Notes under the pieces: generated by a model
What the model saw: the letters and a program-made list of their open reading frames with translations, nothing else
Databases searched by the model: none
What the model was told of the DNA's origin: nothing
In this document: positions 9,893-20,583 of the stretch, in pieces
Layout of the letters: each line of letters starts with the position of its first letter
Numbering within the stretch: the stretch's first letter is position 1
Position numbers and translations under genes: made by a program
Assembly (NCBI RefSeq): GCF_001767295.1
Contig: NZ_CP014944.1
Span: 4,216,001 to 4,280,000, forward strand
Source of the DNA: Colwellia sp. PAMC 20917
GTDB taxonomy: Bacteria > Pseudomonadota > Gammaproteobacteria > Enterobacterales > Alteromonadaceae
Reading direction: 5' to 3'
DNA: 64,000 bases

Positions 9893-10625
9893 GAAGTCAA
9901 ATTCCGAAGCCATATTAAAAGTAAGTGCGTTAACTAAGTCTGTGCAGTTAGAAGAGAAAACTCTTGATCTACTTCAACCTGTTGACCTAACGGTCAATAC
10001 AGGTGAAACATTAGCAATAGTAGGTTCATCAGGCTCAGGAAAAACAACCTTGTTAGCTATTTTAGCGGGCTTAGATTTACCTACATCAGGTGAAGTTTAT
10101 CTTAAAAACCACCCATTGCACCAGTTTAATGAAGAGCAACGTAGTCAAGTACGAGCAGATCACGTTGGATTTATCTTCCAGCAATTTTTATTAATTAGCA
10201 GTTTAACCGCACTTGAAAATGTTATGTTGCCGGCTGAGTTGGCAAATTTACCTGATGCAAAACAGCAAGGACTGGCGTTACTTGAAGCTGTAGGTCTTGG
10301 TGAACGTGCCGAACACTATCCGTCACAATTATCGGGTGGTGAACAACAACGGGTCGCTATTGCTCGCGCTTTTATTACCAAGCCCGACGTATTATTCGCC
10401 GATGAACCTACCGGAAATTTAGATACCAAAACAGGGGTGCATATCGCCGATTTACTTTTTCAATTAAATGAAAAACATGGCACTACCTTAATATTGGTTA
10501 CTCACGATCCAAAATTAGCCCAGCGCTGTCAACGTCAAGTTGAAATGGACAGCGGCGTTTTACAAGAAGTTAATCTCAACAACGCCAATCAAGATGAACT
10601 TCCTGCTCATATGAAAGTAGGTTAA
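9891..10625 (+). CDS. ybbA: ABC transporter ATP-binding protein YbbA
   Basis: Cytosolic ATPase of a MacB/LolD-type exporter. It has Walker A (GSSGSGKTT), Q-loop (FIFQQF), signature LSGGEQQRVAIARA, Walker B (VLFADEPTGNLD) and the H-loop (VTHDP): a complete ATPase, 244 aa. Its ATG at 9891 overlaps the divergent tesA ATG; a second ATG at 9876 would add five residues. Followed 2 bp later by the permease gene ybbP, its partner. Confidence 0.94.
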   Translation: MKSNSEAILKVSALTKSVQLEEKTLDLLQPVDLTVNTGETLAIVGSSGSGKTTLLAILAGLDLPTSGEVYLKNHPLHQFNEEQRSQVRADHVGFIFQQFLLISSLTALENVMLPAELANLPDAKQQGLALLEAVGLGERAEHYPSQLSGGEQQRVAIARAFITKPDVLFADEPTGNLDTKTGVHIADLLFQLNEKHGTTLILVTHDPKLAQRCQRQVEMDSGVLQEVNLNNANQDELPAHMKVG

Positions 10626-10627
10626 CG

Positions 10628-13201
10628 ATGACTGAATTAAGGGTAAAACCATCAAAGACTTGGGTTAAACAATCATTACGACTGTTACATCATGAGTTTC
10701 GCCGCGGTGACTTAACCATTATATTTTTAGCGATTGTTCTCGCAGTCGGTACCGTATTTTCATTAACTGGTTTTTCAGAGCAAATTAAGCAAGCTATCAT
10801 CACCAACAGCGCTAACACCATAGCAGCCGATCGGGTGCTGGGCTCTAACCGAGTAATACCGACCGAATATCTTGATAAAAGTGATAGTTTATCGCTCAAT
10901 GTCGCCTCGAAAATATTACTCGATTCTATGGTGTTTTCAGGTGATAACATGTTGTTATCTGAACTTGATGTTGTTTCTGAAAAATATCCTTTGCGTGGCG
11001 AATTTCTCGTTAAAACGTCGCTAGATCAAGAAATACCCAGCTCGGTTGGCGCGCCAAAACAAGGAACGGCTTATGTTGAAGAAAGTATTCTTAGCCGTCT
11101 AGATGTTAAAGTCGGTGGCACAATAGAAGTAGGGGTGCTCCCGCTGACTGTTGCCGGTGTTATTGTAGAAATTCCTGACCGTTCATACCGTATGTTTGTT
11201 GCCGGACCCACTATATTTCTTAATATTAAAGATATTGAGAAAACCCAGTTGATAAAGCCCGGCAGTCGCGTTTATTATCAATATATGTTTGCGGGGGAGC
11301 GTGACAATATTGAAGCATTTGAAACCTGGATAAAACCACAACTCAATGAAACTCAAAATTGGTACGATGCTAAATCAGCAAAAAATCGTCTATCAAAGGT
11401 CTTAGACAGCTCAGAGAAGTTTTTATCGTTAGCCAGTATGTTAGGTATTGTGCTTGCTGCTGTTGCTGTTGCGGTTGCCAGTCGACGATACGGGCAACGT
11501 CATCAACCTATGGTTGCTGTATTTAAAGCGTTAGGCGCTTCAACGTCTCATGTAAAAAAATTGTATATGCTGCACTGGGGCTTACTTAGCTTAATAAGTA
11601 TCATAGTAGGGCTTGTTGTTGGTTATATGCTGATGCTCGCCGGTGTGAGTGCTATAGAAAGCTACTTGTCATTAGATGAAAGCCAACTAACGTTTAAACC
11701 ATTTATCACTGCTGTGATAACCGGAGTGCTTTGTGCGGTTGCCTTTGCCATTCATCCTATTACTGAATTAATTTCAACGAAACCACTCGATGTTATTCGC
11801 GGTTTTAGCAAAAATGAATTACCAAGGTTTGGTTGGCATCAAGTGATCCCATTACTGGCACTCTTTGCGCTACTGATGTTATTTAGTCGCGATCTCGTTA
11901 TGAGTTTGTCATTGTTGTTAGGTGGTATATTAGTTTCTGGTGTTTTATTGCTTTTAGGGCGATTAATCATGGGGGCAGGGCGAAGTGCCGGTGCTAAAGC
12001 CGGTAAAGCTTGGCATCTGGCTTTAGCCAACTTAAAGCGCCGCGCCAATGAAAATAGTGTGCAATTAGTCAGTTTTACAATCGCTATTCAGTTATTACTG
12101 CTAATAACGGTAATGAAAAGTTCAATTATTGATGAGTGGCAAGCACAATTCCCGGAAAACACGCCTAATCATTATTTACTTAATATTGCCAATGAAGAAG
12201 TTGCACCACTGCAAGCTTTTACTGAGCAGCTCAATCTCGATAATCAGGGGTTTTATCCTATTTTTCGAGGACGTTTATCAGCGATCAATGGTGAAAAAAC
12301 AGTCAAAGTTGACGAAGATGAAAAAAAAGATTCAGCAACGACTGACACAGACGAACCCAAGGTAGAGGATAAAGAAAAGCCAAAAGAGCGAAAAGGTGCT
12401 GGCCGTGAATTAAGCTTAACATGGCAAGAGCAATTACCTTTGACCAATGAAGTTATCGAAGGGCAATGGTGGCAAATAGAGGATACATTACCGCAAGTCT
12501 CTATGGAAAAAGGTATGGCTGAACGTTTAGATGTTAAACTCGGCGATGAGCTCACTTTCACTATTGGTACTGACGAATTCACCGTGCCGGTTACTAGTAT
12601 TCGCGACGTCAACTGGAAGAGTCGACAGTTAAATTTTATTATGATTTTCAATGAAGCTGCCGTTATCGATATAGAGTCGACTTCTATTTCGGCGTGGATG
12701 ATATCAGACCAGCAAAAAAATGAAGTTTATCGCTTTTTAAGCCAATATCCTACCATCTCAATTATGGATTTTGGTGCAATTATGAAACAACTGACCAGCA
12801 TGATAGAGCAAGTTTCAATCGCGATTGAACTTATTTTAGTGTTAGTTATTTTAGCGGGTAGTTTAGTGTTGGTTGCACAAGTGCAAGCAAGTATGGAAGA
12901 GCGTGAGCGAGAGTTAGCGATATTGCGTACCTTAGGCGCAAAAGGTTCACTACTGCGAAATAGCGTATTGTTTGAGTTTGTTGCACTTGGCGCTGTTGCG
13001 GGGTTAATGGCGAGTATTGCGATGGAAATAGCGGTGTTTTTCTTGCAAACGCAAGTCTTTGAAATGTCGGCGAGCTTTCATTTCAATTACTGGTTAGTGG
13101 GTATCGCTGCTGGCGCCGGATTTGTTGGTATCATGGGCATGCTAAGTTGTTGGCGATTATTGAATATGTCAAGTTTGACCTTGATCCGTCGAACAATGTA
13201 A
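10628..13201 (+). CDS. ybbP: FtsX-like ABC transporter permease YbbP
   Basis: 857-residue inner-membrane permease with ten probable membrane segments in the FtsX pattern: one near residue 30, groups of three near 265-370, a central group near 405-500 and three near 730-855. A charged, lysine/glutamate-rich insert (about residues 555-595, EDEKKDSATTDTDEPKVEDK) sits in the second periplasmic region and is longer than usual. With YbbA it forms a putative exporter of lipid or lipoprotein-type substrates; the function in E. coli is unproven. Cotranscribed with ybbA. Confidence 0.93.
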   Translation: MTELRVKPSKTWVKQSLRLLHHEFRRGDLTIIFLAIVLAVGTVFSLTGFSEQIKQAIITNSANTIAADRVLGSNRVIPTEYLDKSDSLSLNVASKILLDSMVFSGDNMLLSELDVVSEKYPLRGEFLVKTSLDQEIPSSVGAPKQGTAYVEESILSRLDVKVGGTIEVGVLPLTVAGVIVEIPDRSYRMFVAGPTIFLNIKDIEKTQLIKPGSRVYYQYMFAGERDNIEAFETWIKPQLNETQNWYDAKSAKNRLSKVLDSSEKFLSLASMLGIVLAAVAVAVASRRYGQRHQPMVAVFKALGASTSHVKKLYMLHWGLLSLISIIVGLVVGYMLMLAGVSAIESYLSLDESQLTFKPFITAVITGVLCAVAFAIHPITELISTKPLDVIRGFSKNELPRFGWHQVIPLLALFALLMLFSRDLVMSLSLLLGGILVSGVLLLLGRLIMGAGRSAGAKAGKAWHLALANLKRRANENSVQLVSFTIAIQLLLLITVMKSSIIDEWQAQFPENTPNHYLLNIANEEVAPLQAFTEQLNLDNQGFYPIFRGRLSAINGEKTVKVDEDEKKDSATTDTDEPKVEDKEKPKERKGAGRELSLTWQEQLPLTNEVIEGQWWQIEDTLPQVSMEKGMAERLDVKLGDELTFTIGTDEFTVPVTSIRDVNWKSRQLNFIMIFNEAAVIDIESTSISAWMISDQQKNEVYRFLSQYPTISIMDFGAIMKQLTSMIEQVSIAIELILVLVILAGSLVLVAQVQASMEERERELAILRTLGAKGSLLRNSVLFEFVALGAVAGLMASIAMEIAVFFLQTQVFEMSASFHFNYWLVGIAAGAGFVGIMGMLSCWRLLNMSSLTLIRRTM

Positions 13202-13297
13202 ACCGCGCTTGCTTGTTAACAATCGAAACTTAAGTTTATTAACACTAGATTTAAGTTTCGGGTATAGTAAGGTTTTTTAAATGATAAAGTTAACACT

Positions 13298-14356
13298 ATG
13301 GGATTAATGGAAAAATCAGGCGGCGCAGTAAAAATGCTGGTAGTAACCGCAGCACTGTTTATTGTTTTTGCAGGGATAAAAACGGCTGCTAATATTTTAG
13401 TACCTTTTTTACTTTCTGTTTTCATCGCTATTATTTGTAACCCGCTTATTGCTCGCGCTAGCCGCTATAAAATACCCAAAGTAATAGCGGTACTTTTAGT
13501 CATCGCCTTGTTCGTTATTGTTGCTTTATCTCTTGCGGGGTTAGTTGGAAAATCACTCACCGAACTATCCCTTAAACTACCTGAATATCGCGAGCAATTA
13601 AGAGTACAGTTTATTTGGATAACTGAGCAGTTAGCCGATAAAAATATTATTATATCGTCAGCGTTATTAATGGAATATTTTGACCCCGCTGCAGCCATGG
13701 GCTTAGCAGCCGATATGCTTAGCGGATTAGGCAGTGTGATGGCCAATTTATTTCTTATTATCATCACAGTTATTTTTATGCTTTTTGAAGCTTCGTCTTT
13801 ACCTAAAAAGTTACATTTTGCCTTAGCGGATCCCGAAATGCGCTTAAAGCAAATAGACCGTTTTCTTACCTCGGTAAATAACTATTTAGCGATAAAAACC
13901 TTAGTGAGTATTGCTACCGGTATTATAGTATCAATAATGCTCTGGGCGTTTGGTTTAGACTTTTACTTGCTTTGGGGAGTGCTTGCTTTTCTGCTTAATT
14001 ATATTCCTAATATTGGCTCTATTATCGCAGCGGTTCCGGCGATGTCACTGGCCGTATTACAATTGAGTTTACCTGAGGCAGGCCTTATCGGTTTAGGCTA
14101 TATCACGATTAATATGGTGATGGGTAATATTGTTGAACCTCGTTATTTAGGAAAAGGCTTAGGGCTATCAACCCTAGTAATTTTTCTGTCGTTAATCTTT
14201 TGGGGTTGGTTGCTTGGCTCAGTGGGGATGTTACTTTCGGTGCCATTAACCATGATCATTAAAATAGGCTTAGAGAACGCAGAAGAAGGTCGTTGGTTTG
14301 CTGTGCTATTGTCAGGTGAAGACGATATTAACGAACTTGAACATGTTAAGCGCTAA
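13298..14356 (+). CDS. AI-2E family transporter (PerM-like permease)
   Basis: 352 aa with about eight membrane helices, including the duplicated N-terminal hydrophobic hairpin, a central soluble stretch (residues 90-140) and the conserved C-terminal region with LLNYIPNIGSIIAAVP and NIVEPRYLGKGLGLS. Members include TqsA, YdiK and PerM; substrates range from AI-2 to Na+/H+ exchange, so no substrate is assigned. It stands 97 bp after ybbP with its own start ATG, and ends in a charged cytosolic tail. Confidence 0.88.
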   Translation: MGLMEKSGGAVKMLVVTAALFIVFAGIKTAANILVPFLLSVFIAIICNPLIARASRYKIPKVIAVLLVIALFVIVALSLAGLVGKSLTELSLKLPEYREQLRVQFIWITEQLADKNIIISSALLMEYFDPAAAMGLAADMLSGLGSVMANLFLIIITVIFMLFEASSLPKKLHFALADPEMRLKQIDRFLTSVNNYLAIKTLVSIATGIIVSIMLWAFGLDFYLLWGVLAFLLNYIPNIGSIIAAVPAMSLAVLQLSLPEAGLIGLGYITINMVMGNIVEPRYLGKGLGLSTLVIFLSLIFWGWLLGSVGMLLSVPLTMIIKIGLENAEEGRWFAVLLSGEDDINELEHVKR

Positions 14357-14384
14357 GCCTAAATTTAATCGGCTGTATCTGTTT

Positions 14385-14858
14385 TTACTTTTTTAAGCCA
14401 AGCTTACATTGACCATTAGATAAAAATTGCACCGCTTCTTTACGCTTTTTGCCGATAAGAAGTGGTCCATCATCCATAAAAAGAAAGTTCTTCCAACAAC
14501 GTTGGAAAACAGCCCAAGTTGTTTCAATGACATTGTTTTTTGCACTACAAAAATAAACCACGGTATTATTGTCCCACGCTAAATGAGCAATAACTTCTGC
14601 AGGCAACTCTGCTTGTTCACTGTCCCAAATACTTTCCCAAGCCAATGTTTTCTGCCAGGTTGTTTCTTCAAATGGCCAATCACCCTTTTTGAAAAAATCA
14701 GGATGGTCAACTTGTCGACTAATAAAGGTATCCCAAACAACTTGTGCGCGTGCTTGAACCATAGGTTTTATTTTTGTTTTATCTTTATCATCGATCGGCA
14801 GGCTTTTATGTCTAAAAATCCAAGCATTTTTAAGGTCATCTAAAGGAATATAATTCAT
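14385..14858 (-). CDS. DUF2947 family protein
   Basis: 157-aa soluble protein starting MNYIPLDDLKNAWIFRHKSL, which matches the pattern of DUF2947 proteins of marine gammaproteobacteria (AWIFRHK near the N-terminus, tryptophan-rich middle, FMDDGPLLIGKKR near the C-terminus). No catalytic motif or membrane segment is apparent. It converges with the AI-2E family gene 28 bp away. Function unknown. Confidence 0.75.
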   Translation of the reverse strand: MNYIPLDDLKNAWIFRHKSLPIDDKDKTKIKPMVQARAQVVWDTFISRQVDHPDFFKKGDWPFEETTWQKTLAWESIWDSEQAELPAEVIAHLAWDNNTVVYFCSAKNNVIETTWAVFQRCWKNFLFMDDGPLLIGKKRKEAVQFLSNGQCKLGLKK

Positions 14859-15237
14859 GAAGTCACTAGTATTGGTTTAATGTTATAAGCAGAAGTAGGC
14901 AGATGATACACCATTATGATTGAGTTTTTATCTTGAGACTGGGTTATTTTTTATATCGCCTGCATAGCTAAGCTAAATAAAACATATTTTTATAAATATT
15001 TAACCGCTTAGGGATCATCTAACTCAGCCAATAGCTATTAAATTAACTGACTTAAATAGTTATGATATTGATTTGTCAATTTTATTGAACTAAAGTTATG
15101 GTATCTTGATTTAAAGCGCGATTTACAGGGACTTAAAGGGTTAGTTTTTATTGGAGATGGTAGCAATTGAACCCTCATATATCGAACTTTAACAATAGTA
15201 AAATTGATGTTAATAATGTCTGTATAACGGGATAAAA
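14859..15237. other. Divergent intergenic region before the chemoreceptor gene
   Basis: About 380 bp AT-rich, must hold promoters for the DUF2947 gene and the chemoreceptor gene. I see no clear operator, riboswitch or small gene in it. Confidence 0.5.
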
Positions 15238-16704
15238 ATGAATAAAAATAACACACTATTTACATACCTTTTATGTATTTTATTTGCTGAAAGTTTGCTC
15301 TTGGCTTTCATCTACGACTCATACTTATCTGCACTTATCATTGGCCTACCTGCATTACTTGTGCCTATATACTTCTACAAAACAGCTGGAGATGGTGCTA
15401 TTTCCGGTCATGTTTCAGCGCTCGCAGTCATGATATTTGCAGCCTTGCATATTCATCAAGCACAGGGCTTAATTGAAGTTCACTTTGAAATCTTTATCCT
15501 TTTAGCGTTTTTAATTATTTTTCAAGATTGGCGGGTATTTATTACCGCTATTCTTGTTGTTGCCGTACACCATTTTTCTTTTTACTACTTACAGGTAAAT
15601 GATACGGGTGTTTATATCTTTGACGAAGATAGATTACTCTTTTCAACCGTGATAATACATGCTGTTTATGCTATTACTGAGTCTATTATTGCTGGCTACA
15701 TAGCACACTCTATGAAAGTAGAAAGTGAAGCGGGCAAAGAATTATCGTCAGTGGCGACTTCATTAACGGTTGATGTCAATGCGATTGACTTGAGCATCAA
15801 GGCAAGGGCCAATAATAATAGAACTTTACTGTCTTTTAATGAATTATTAGACTTATTATCAAAGGTTATTCAAGGGGTAAAAGAGCAAGTTGTAGAATTA
15901 AATGCTAACTCACAAAATTTAAATAGAACCAAAGAAGAACTTGAAAGCTCGACAGCACAGCGTCAACAAGAAACTGAAGTGATTGCGACATCAGCAGAAG
16001 AAATGGCAGTGACAGTAGCATCTATCGCGCAAGAAACGACCCAATTAAGTGATCAGATGAAAGAAGCTACTGACTTTACGAAGGCATCTAATGAAGAAAT
16101 TATTAGCATTAATAATCAAAACAAAAATTTAACATCTGCACTTGAAAAGACCAGTGAACAAGTGAACGATCTCGCTAACTCTACAGAAGCTATTTCGAAA
16201 GTGTTATCTGAAATAAGTGGTATTGCTGAGCAAACAAATTTATTAGCGTTAAACGCGGCAATAGAAGCAGCAAGAGCAGGAGAGCAAGGTCGAGGGTTTG
16301 CTGTTGTTGCCGATGAAGTCCGTGCGTTAGCAACTCGCACTAAAGAAAGTACTGATAAAATAGGTCAAACGCTTTCCCTGTTAAAAAGTTACTCTAAGTT
16401 AACAACAGACTCAATGACCCATAGTATTGGGATTGTGCAATCGGTCATTGAAAGTGCTGATAAAGCTCAAAAACAAATAGCTCAAGCGTCAGCACTTGTG
16501 GAGCATGCCAGTGCTATATCGATTAATGTCGCCGCAGCGGTTGAGCAGCAATCAGTAACCACTGCAGATATAGCAAAAAGTGCCGAAACGTTAAGAGATA
16601 CAGCCTTAGTCGACAGAGAAAGAGTCCAAGCATTAGCTTCAGAAGCCGATAGTGTCAGTGTTACCTCGAATGCAATGGCACTTAATATTGCTCGTTTCAA
16701 ATAA
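15238..16704 (+). CDS. Methyl-accepting chemotaxis protein with a multi-pass membrane N-terminus
   Basis: 488 aa. The first ~160 residues contain five or six membrane helices with few periplasmic residues and several histidines ([18 protein letters not shown]), instead of the usual two helices and large ligand domain, so it may sense a membrane or intracellular signal. A coiled coil follows, then the hallmark signalling tip [20 protein letters not shown] and [15 protein letters not shown] at about residues 330-365. No HAMP domain is obvious. It signals to CheA/CheW. The next gene starts 4 bp after its stop. Confidence 0.93.
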   Translation: MNKNNTLFTYLLCILFAESLLLAFIYDSYLSALIIGLPALLVPIYFYKTAGDGAISGHVSALAVMIFAALHIHQAQGLIEVHFEIFILLAFLIIFQDWRVFITAILVVAVHHFSFYYLQVNDTGVYIFDEDRLLFSTVIIHAVYAITESIIAGYIAHSMKVESEAGKELSSVATSLTVDVNAIDLSIKARANNNRTLLSFNELLDLLSKVIQGVKEQVVELNANSQNLNRTKEELESSTAQRQQETEVIATSAEEMAVTVASIAQETTQLSDQMKEATDFTKASNEEIISINNQNKNLTSALEKTSEQVNDLANSTEAISKVLSEISGIAEQTNLLALNAAIEAARAGEQGRGFAVVADEVRALATRTKESTDKIGQTLSLLKSYSKLTTDSMTHSIGIVQSVIESADKAQKQIAQASALVEHASAISINVAAAVEQQSVTTADIAKSAETLRDTALVDRERVQALASEADSVSVTSNAMALNIARFK

Positions 16705-16708
16705 ACTA

Positions 16709-17215
16709 ATGACAAAAATTCAGTTGGGTGTACTTACCGTGTGGATAGCTTTTACGCTATCTGCATTTGGTTACCTGATAAAAGATAGGCTTGTCGAGTT
16801 TGATGAGAATAATAAATTAGCGGGTGTAGGAAATCAGGAGCTATCTGGTTATTTGCTACCTTTTGCCAAGCCGGCCAATATTACGGGTCAAAAAACACTA
16901 TTACATTTCTCTACACCGAGTTGTGAATGCCAACAGTACAGTGAAAAACATATTAAAGATCTTAATAAACTGGCGGGTGCAAATGATTTTTTAATAAAAA
17001 ATGTTGTCATTAATGAGCACAATGTTATTCCCTCAACGCCCTCTGTAGCATTAATAGATGAATCAGGTGAGATTGTCTATTTTGGTCCTTATGGGCAAGG
17101 TTTAGCTTGCTCGCAAACGTCAGGCTATGCCCAGACTATGTTAAATAACTACTTAAAAGGTTATGCCGCTAATCTTGTTGTTAAAGAAGCGAAAGGTTGT
17201 TATTGCAATGTATAA
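16709..17215 (+). CDS. Membrane-anchored thioredoxin-fold-like protein (DUF6436-like)
   Basis: 168 aa with one N-terminal membrane anchor (residues 5-24) and the rest probably periplasmic. A segment LLHFSTPSCECQQYSEKH resembles a thioredoxin-fold active-site region but has CxC rather than CxxC; further cysteines lie at GLACSQTS and in the C-terminal GCYCN. The layout STP-x-C, a TPS-VAL-IDE strand and a YFGPY turn fits a redox-type fold. Start taken at ATG 16709, 4 bp after the chemoreceptor stop, so the two may be co-expressed. Enzymatic role unknown. Confidence 0.7.
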   Translation: MTKIQLGVLTVWIAFTLSAFGYLIKDRLVEFDENNKLAGVGNQELSGYLLPFAKPANITGQKTLLHFSTPSCECQQYSEKHIKDLNKLAGANDFLIKNVVINEHNVIPSTPSVALIDESGEIVYFGPYGQGLACSQTSGYAQTMLNNYLKGYAANLVVKEAKGCYCNV

Positions 17216-17346
17216 AGTTACTTTATGTTAATCTGTCGCTAACCATTTTAGTCATGGTTATTTTTCTTTACTTAGGTTGTTTTTACTCGGTTTATACGCT
17301 GTAAATAATTTAAGTTATTTTACCAACAAATTTCAACTGAAAAAAT

Positions 17347-17994
17347 ATGAATAAACATCTTAAATTAGACATTGTCTCCGACGTTTCCTGCCCTTGGTGT
17401 ATTATTGGATACCAGTCTTTAAATCAAGCATTAACCAAACTTGCGGATGATATTTCAGTTGATATCACCTGGCAACCGTTTGAGCTCAATCCTGATATGC
17501 CAAAAGAAGGTCAGGATATTACCGAACACATTACTGAAAAATACGGCATTAGTGTTGAACAAAGTGAGCAAAATAGATTGATGATCAAGCAACGAGGCTT
17601 AGCGCTTGGTTATGAATTTGGTAACCGTGGTGGCGGTCGAATATATAATACATTCGATGCCCATCGGCTGCTTCATTGGGCGAAAGAATATAATAAGCAG
17701 ACTGAACTTAAACTCGCCTTGTTTGATCTATATTTTAAAGAGAGTGGCGATCCCAGTGATCATCAAAAGCTACTCGATGTAGCGAAAAGTGTTGGTTTAG
17801 ATAATGAAAAGGCTCAACAAATATTAGCGTCTAATGAATACGAAGAAGAGGTGCGTACTTTGCAACGCCATTATCAATCGATGGGCATAAGCTCAGTACC
17901 TGCCGTGATAGTCAATGATAAGCATTTGATCAGTGGTGGTCAGCCAGCGGATGTTTTTGAACAAGCATTGCGTGAAATAGCTAAAGAAAGTTAA
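17347..17994 (+). CDS. DsbA-family oxidoreductase (FrnE-like)
   Basis: 215 aa with no signal peptide, so cytosolic. The N-terminal strand KLDIVSDVSCPWCIIGY has the CPWC active site at residues 15-18, followed by the helical insertion and the cis-Pro loop (SSVPAVIVND) of the FrnE/polyketide-type DsbA branch. Family members are thiol-disulfide oxidoreductases linked to oxidative stress. Own upstream region of 130 bp. Confidence 0.92.
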   Translation: MNKHLKLDIVSDVSCPWCIIGYQSLNQALTKLADDISVDITWQPFELNPDMPKEGQDITEHITEKYGISVEQSEQNRLMIKQRGLALGYEFGNRGGGRIYNTFDAHRLLHWAKEYNKQTELKLALFDLYFKESGDPSDHQKLLDVAKSVGLDNEKAQQILASNEYEEEVRTLQRHYQSMGISSVPAVIVNDKHLISGGQPADVFEQALREIAKES

Positions 17995-18196
17995 GAAACG
18001 TCCTAACAACCCTTTATAAATGAACGTTCAAATGGTATTTAAGTGGATTTAATCGGCCTTACATAAGCTGCTATGAGTTTTACCAGGTTCTTATTCAAAT
18101 GCGCTTAGGTTACATTTTTAATCAATAAACGCTGCCACTTAACTTACCGTCACATTAATATCATCAGCTGTTGCGCGGCGAAAGTTTATCTAAACG

Positions 18197-18970
18197 TTAA
18201 CTCGCATAACTATCATAAAAGAAATACAGGGTGGTTATAATACTTGCGAATATAACAAAATACCTGACCTTGGCTTGTGGCAGTTTGCGTGAAACATTTG
18301 CGGCAATATAACCTCCAGCTAATGTGCCACACAGCACAATAGTTCCTTGATACCAGGCAATCACATCATTGTAAATAAACACAGTGATAGCAATTAGTGA
18401 CACTGCAGAAGATATCAATAGCTTTAAGCCATTCATTGTATTGATATTAGTGTGACCAGCTAAGGCTAGATAGCTAAGGGTAATTATGCCTAAACCGGCA
18501 TTAAAAAAACCACCATAAATAGCGATACCTAACAGAACAATGATCAGTAATAAACTACCTATTGATGAGGCATGTTGGTGATTGACGGCCATTTTTTTTA
18601 GTCCAGCATTAACCTTGCCGCCAAAAACAAACAATACACTCGCAAATAACAGTAACCAAGGGATAGCCTCACGAAACAGCACTTCAGGTGTTTTTAGTAA
18701 TAACCATGCACCGATAATACCGCCGATTACGCTGATTGTTATAATGAGTGGTAGTTGATTTTTATTAGCAGCAATCTCTTTTCGAAAAGCATAAGTACCG
18801 CTCATATAGCCAGCACATGAGGCAAAAGTGTTGGTCGCATTTGCGATAATGGGAGGAACGCCAACAAAAATAAGTGCGGGGAAGGTAATAAAGCTCCCGC
18901 CACCAGCAACAGAGTTAAGCACACCACCAAAAAAACCGGCAAAGAACAGAAAAATCAATTCAAATGACAT
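18197..18970 (-). CDS. TSUP family transporter (sulfite exporter TauE/SafE)
   Basis: 257 aa, about eight membrane helices in two halves. The N-terminal GFFGGVLNSVAGGGSFITFPAL and ANATNTFASCAGY are diagnostic of the TauE/SafE family, whose members export sulfite, sulfoacetate or related organosulfur anions. Substrate not predictable from context. It is divergent from the MFS gene downstream. Confidence 0.9.
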   Translation of the reverse strand: MSFELIFLFFAGFFGGVLNSVAGGGSFITFPALIFVGVPPIIANATNTFASCAGYMSGTYAFRKEIAANKNQLPLIITISVIGGIIGAWLLLKTPEVLFREAIPWLLLFASVLFVFGGKVNAGLKKMAVNHQHASSIGSLLLIIVLLGIAIYGGFFNAGLGIITLSYLALAGHTNINTMNGLKLLISSAVSLIAITVFIYNDVIAWYQGTIVLCGTLAGGYIAANVSRKLPQAKVRYFVIFASIITTLYFFYDSYAS

Positions 18971-19395
18971 TAAAAATAATAAACCTGAGCGATTACATTA
19001 GCTAGACGGTAACATATTTACATTGAGTCCAATAGCAACAAATAGTTTACTGACAATCTAAAAATTAAAGGGGCTATAAAGGGTGGGGTAGTGCAGTAAA
19101 GCTATATAGAAAGGGGCTATTACGTTACACATTGAAATAATGTTTACTTACTCGAAAAAGTATTCATTGCACTAAATATTATCATGCCTGAGCACTCATT
19201 TTTGGTAAAAAAATCTATAAAGATACAGTCTCTGGTTATTATTATTTATCAGCACCGTCGAGAAAACTCGGTACTTTAGCGCCGAGTAGTTCACATGACT
19301 ATCCTGTATAGCATTTATCATTATTGGTGATTTACCTATCTCCCCTGTTAGTTATAAAGTGTAAGATATAGCGAAGAAATGTTTTTTGGACAAAT
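18971..19395. other. Divergent intergenic region between TSUP and MFS transporter genes
   Basis: 425 bp, AT-rich, expected to contain both promoters. No structured RNA, repeat or small gene is recognisable. Confidence 0.5.
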
Positions 19396-20583
19396 ATGCC
19401 ACAATTTCACCGAGACAGTAACCATTCAATTTTATTAGCAGGTATCTTAGCCCTTGTGGTTGGGGTTGGTGTCGCTCGTTTTGTTTTTACGTCGCTATTA
19501 CCGACTATGCTAGAGGAGTCAATCAGCATCGCCTTCGCTGGTGTGCTTGCCTCAATCAATTATCTTGGCTATTTGATGGGCTCTGTTTTTTCTATTTTTA
19601 TTAAAGATATACATGCCAAGGTTAGGTATTTTAGATTTGGTTTGTGCCTTTGTGTGCTTTCTTCTTTTGTTTTAGGCATTACCGAAAATAATACTCTATG
19701 GATTATTGCGCGATTATTGGCGGGATTTGGTGCGGCAATGGCGCTCGTTGTTGGCTCTGCTGTTGTTATGTTAAAGCTAAAAGCCACCAATAAGACGAAG
19801 GCGATGGGCATCCACTTTAGCGGTTTAGGTTTTTCAATTGTCATTACTGATTTAGTTATGAGAGCGGTATTTTATTTTGGTGGCGATTGGAAAGATGCAT
19901 GGCTAGTACTCGCTATCCTTGGCGCTTTTTTATCTTGTTATTCGGCTTATATCTTAAGGTTTGATAGACAACCAAGCAGTGAAGTGGTGAAACACAAATT
20001 TGATAAAACGCTTTTTTCACCTATGGTTATTGTCTTAATCTTGGCTTACTTTACCGAAGGTATCGGTATGGTGGTACAAGCAACATTTCTGCCTGATATC
20101 GTCAATTCATTAGACGGATTAGCAGGATATGGCGGCTATGTATGGTTAGCCGTTGGTATTGCTGGCATCCCTTCTTGTATTATATGGATGCGTTTAGCAC
20201 ATCGCTTTGGCAGTATTAATATCATGATGGCCGCTATGTTGTTGCAGATTGTTGGTATCTTAATTCCTACTTTTTCGAATAATATTATTATGAACCTTAT
20301 TAGTGGTTTGTTTTTTGGAGCAACATTTATAGGTTTAGTTGCTTTGTTTATGAATTTTGCTGGCCAGCTGTCCAATAAAAACCCGGTCTTTATCATGGGC
20401 GCAATCACATCAGCTTACGGCCTTGGCCAAATTATTGCTCCCTTGTATTGTGTGGCACTTATTGAACAATTTACCACTTATAACTATGCCTTATATTTAA
20501 CGGCTATTATCGTTGCGGGTGGTATTTTTTTATTGATTTATGCCAAGCTAAACTTCAAAGAAGCCAATCAAACTATGTTTTAG
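19396..20583 (+). CDS. YbfB/YjiJ family MFS transporter
   Basis: 395 aa with twelve membrane helices. The N-terminal GILALVVGVGVARFVFTSLLP and NYLGYLMGS motifs mark the YbfB/YjiJ branch of the major facilitator superfamily. Substrate unknown. A hairpin shortly after the stop can act as terminator. Confidence 0.88.
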   Translation: MPQFHRDSNHSILLAGILALVVGVGVARFVFTSLLPTMLEESISIAFAGVLASINYLGYLMGSVFSIFIKDIHAKVRYFRFGLCLCVLSSFVLGITENNTLWIIARLLAGFGAAMALVVGSAVVMLKLKATNKTKAMGIHFSGLGFSIVITDLVMRAVFYFGGDWKDAWLVLAILGAFLSCYSAYILRFDRQPSSEVVKHKFDKTLFSPMVIVLILAYFTEGIGMVVQATFLPDIVNSLDGLAGYGGYVWLAVGIAGIPSCIIWMRLAHRFGSINIMMAAMLLQIVGILIPTFSNNIIMNLISGLFFGATFIGLVALFMNFAGQLSNKNPVFIMGAITSAYGLGQIIAPLYCVALIEQFTTYNYALYLTAIIVAGGIFLLIYAKLNFKEANQTMF

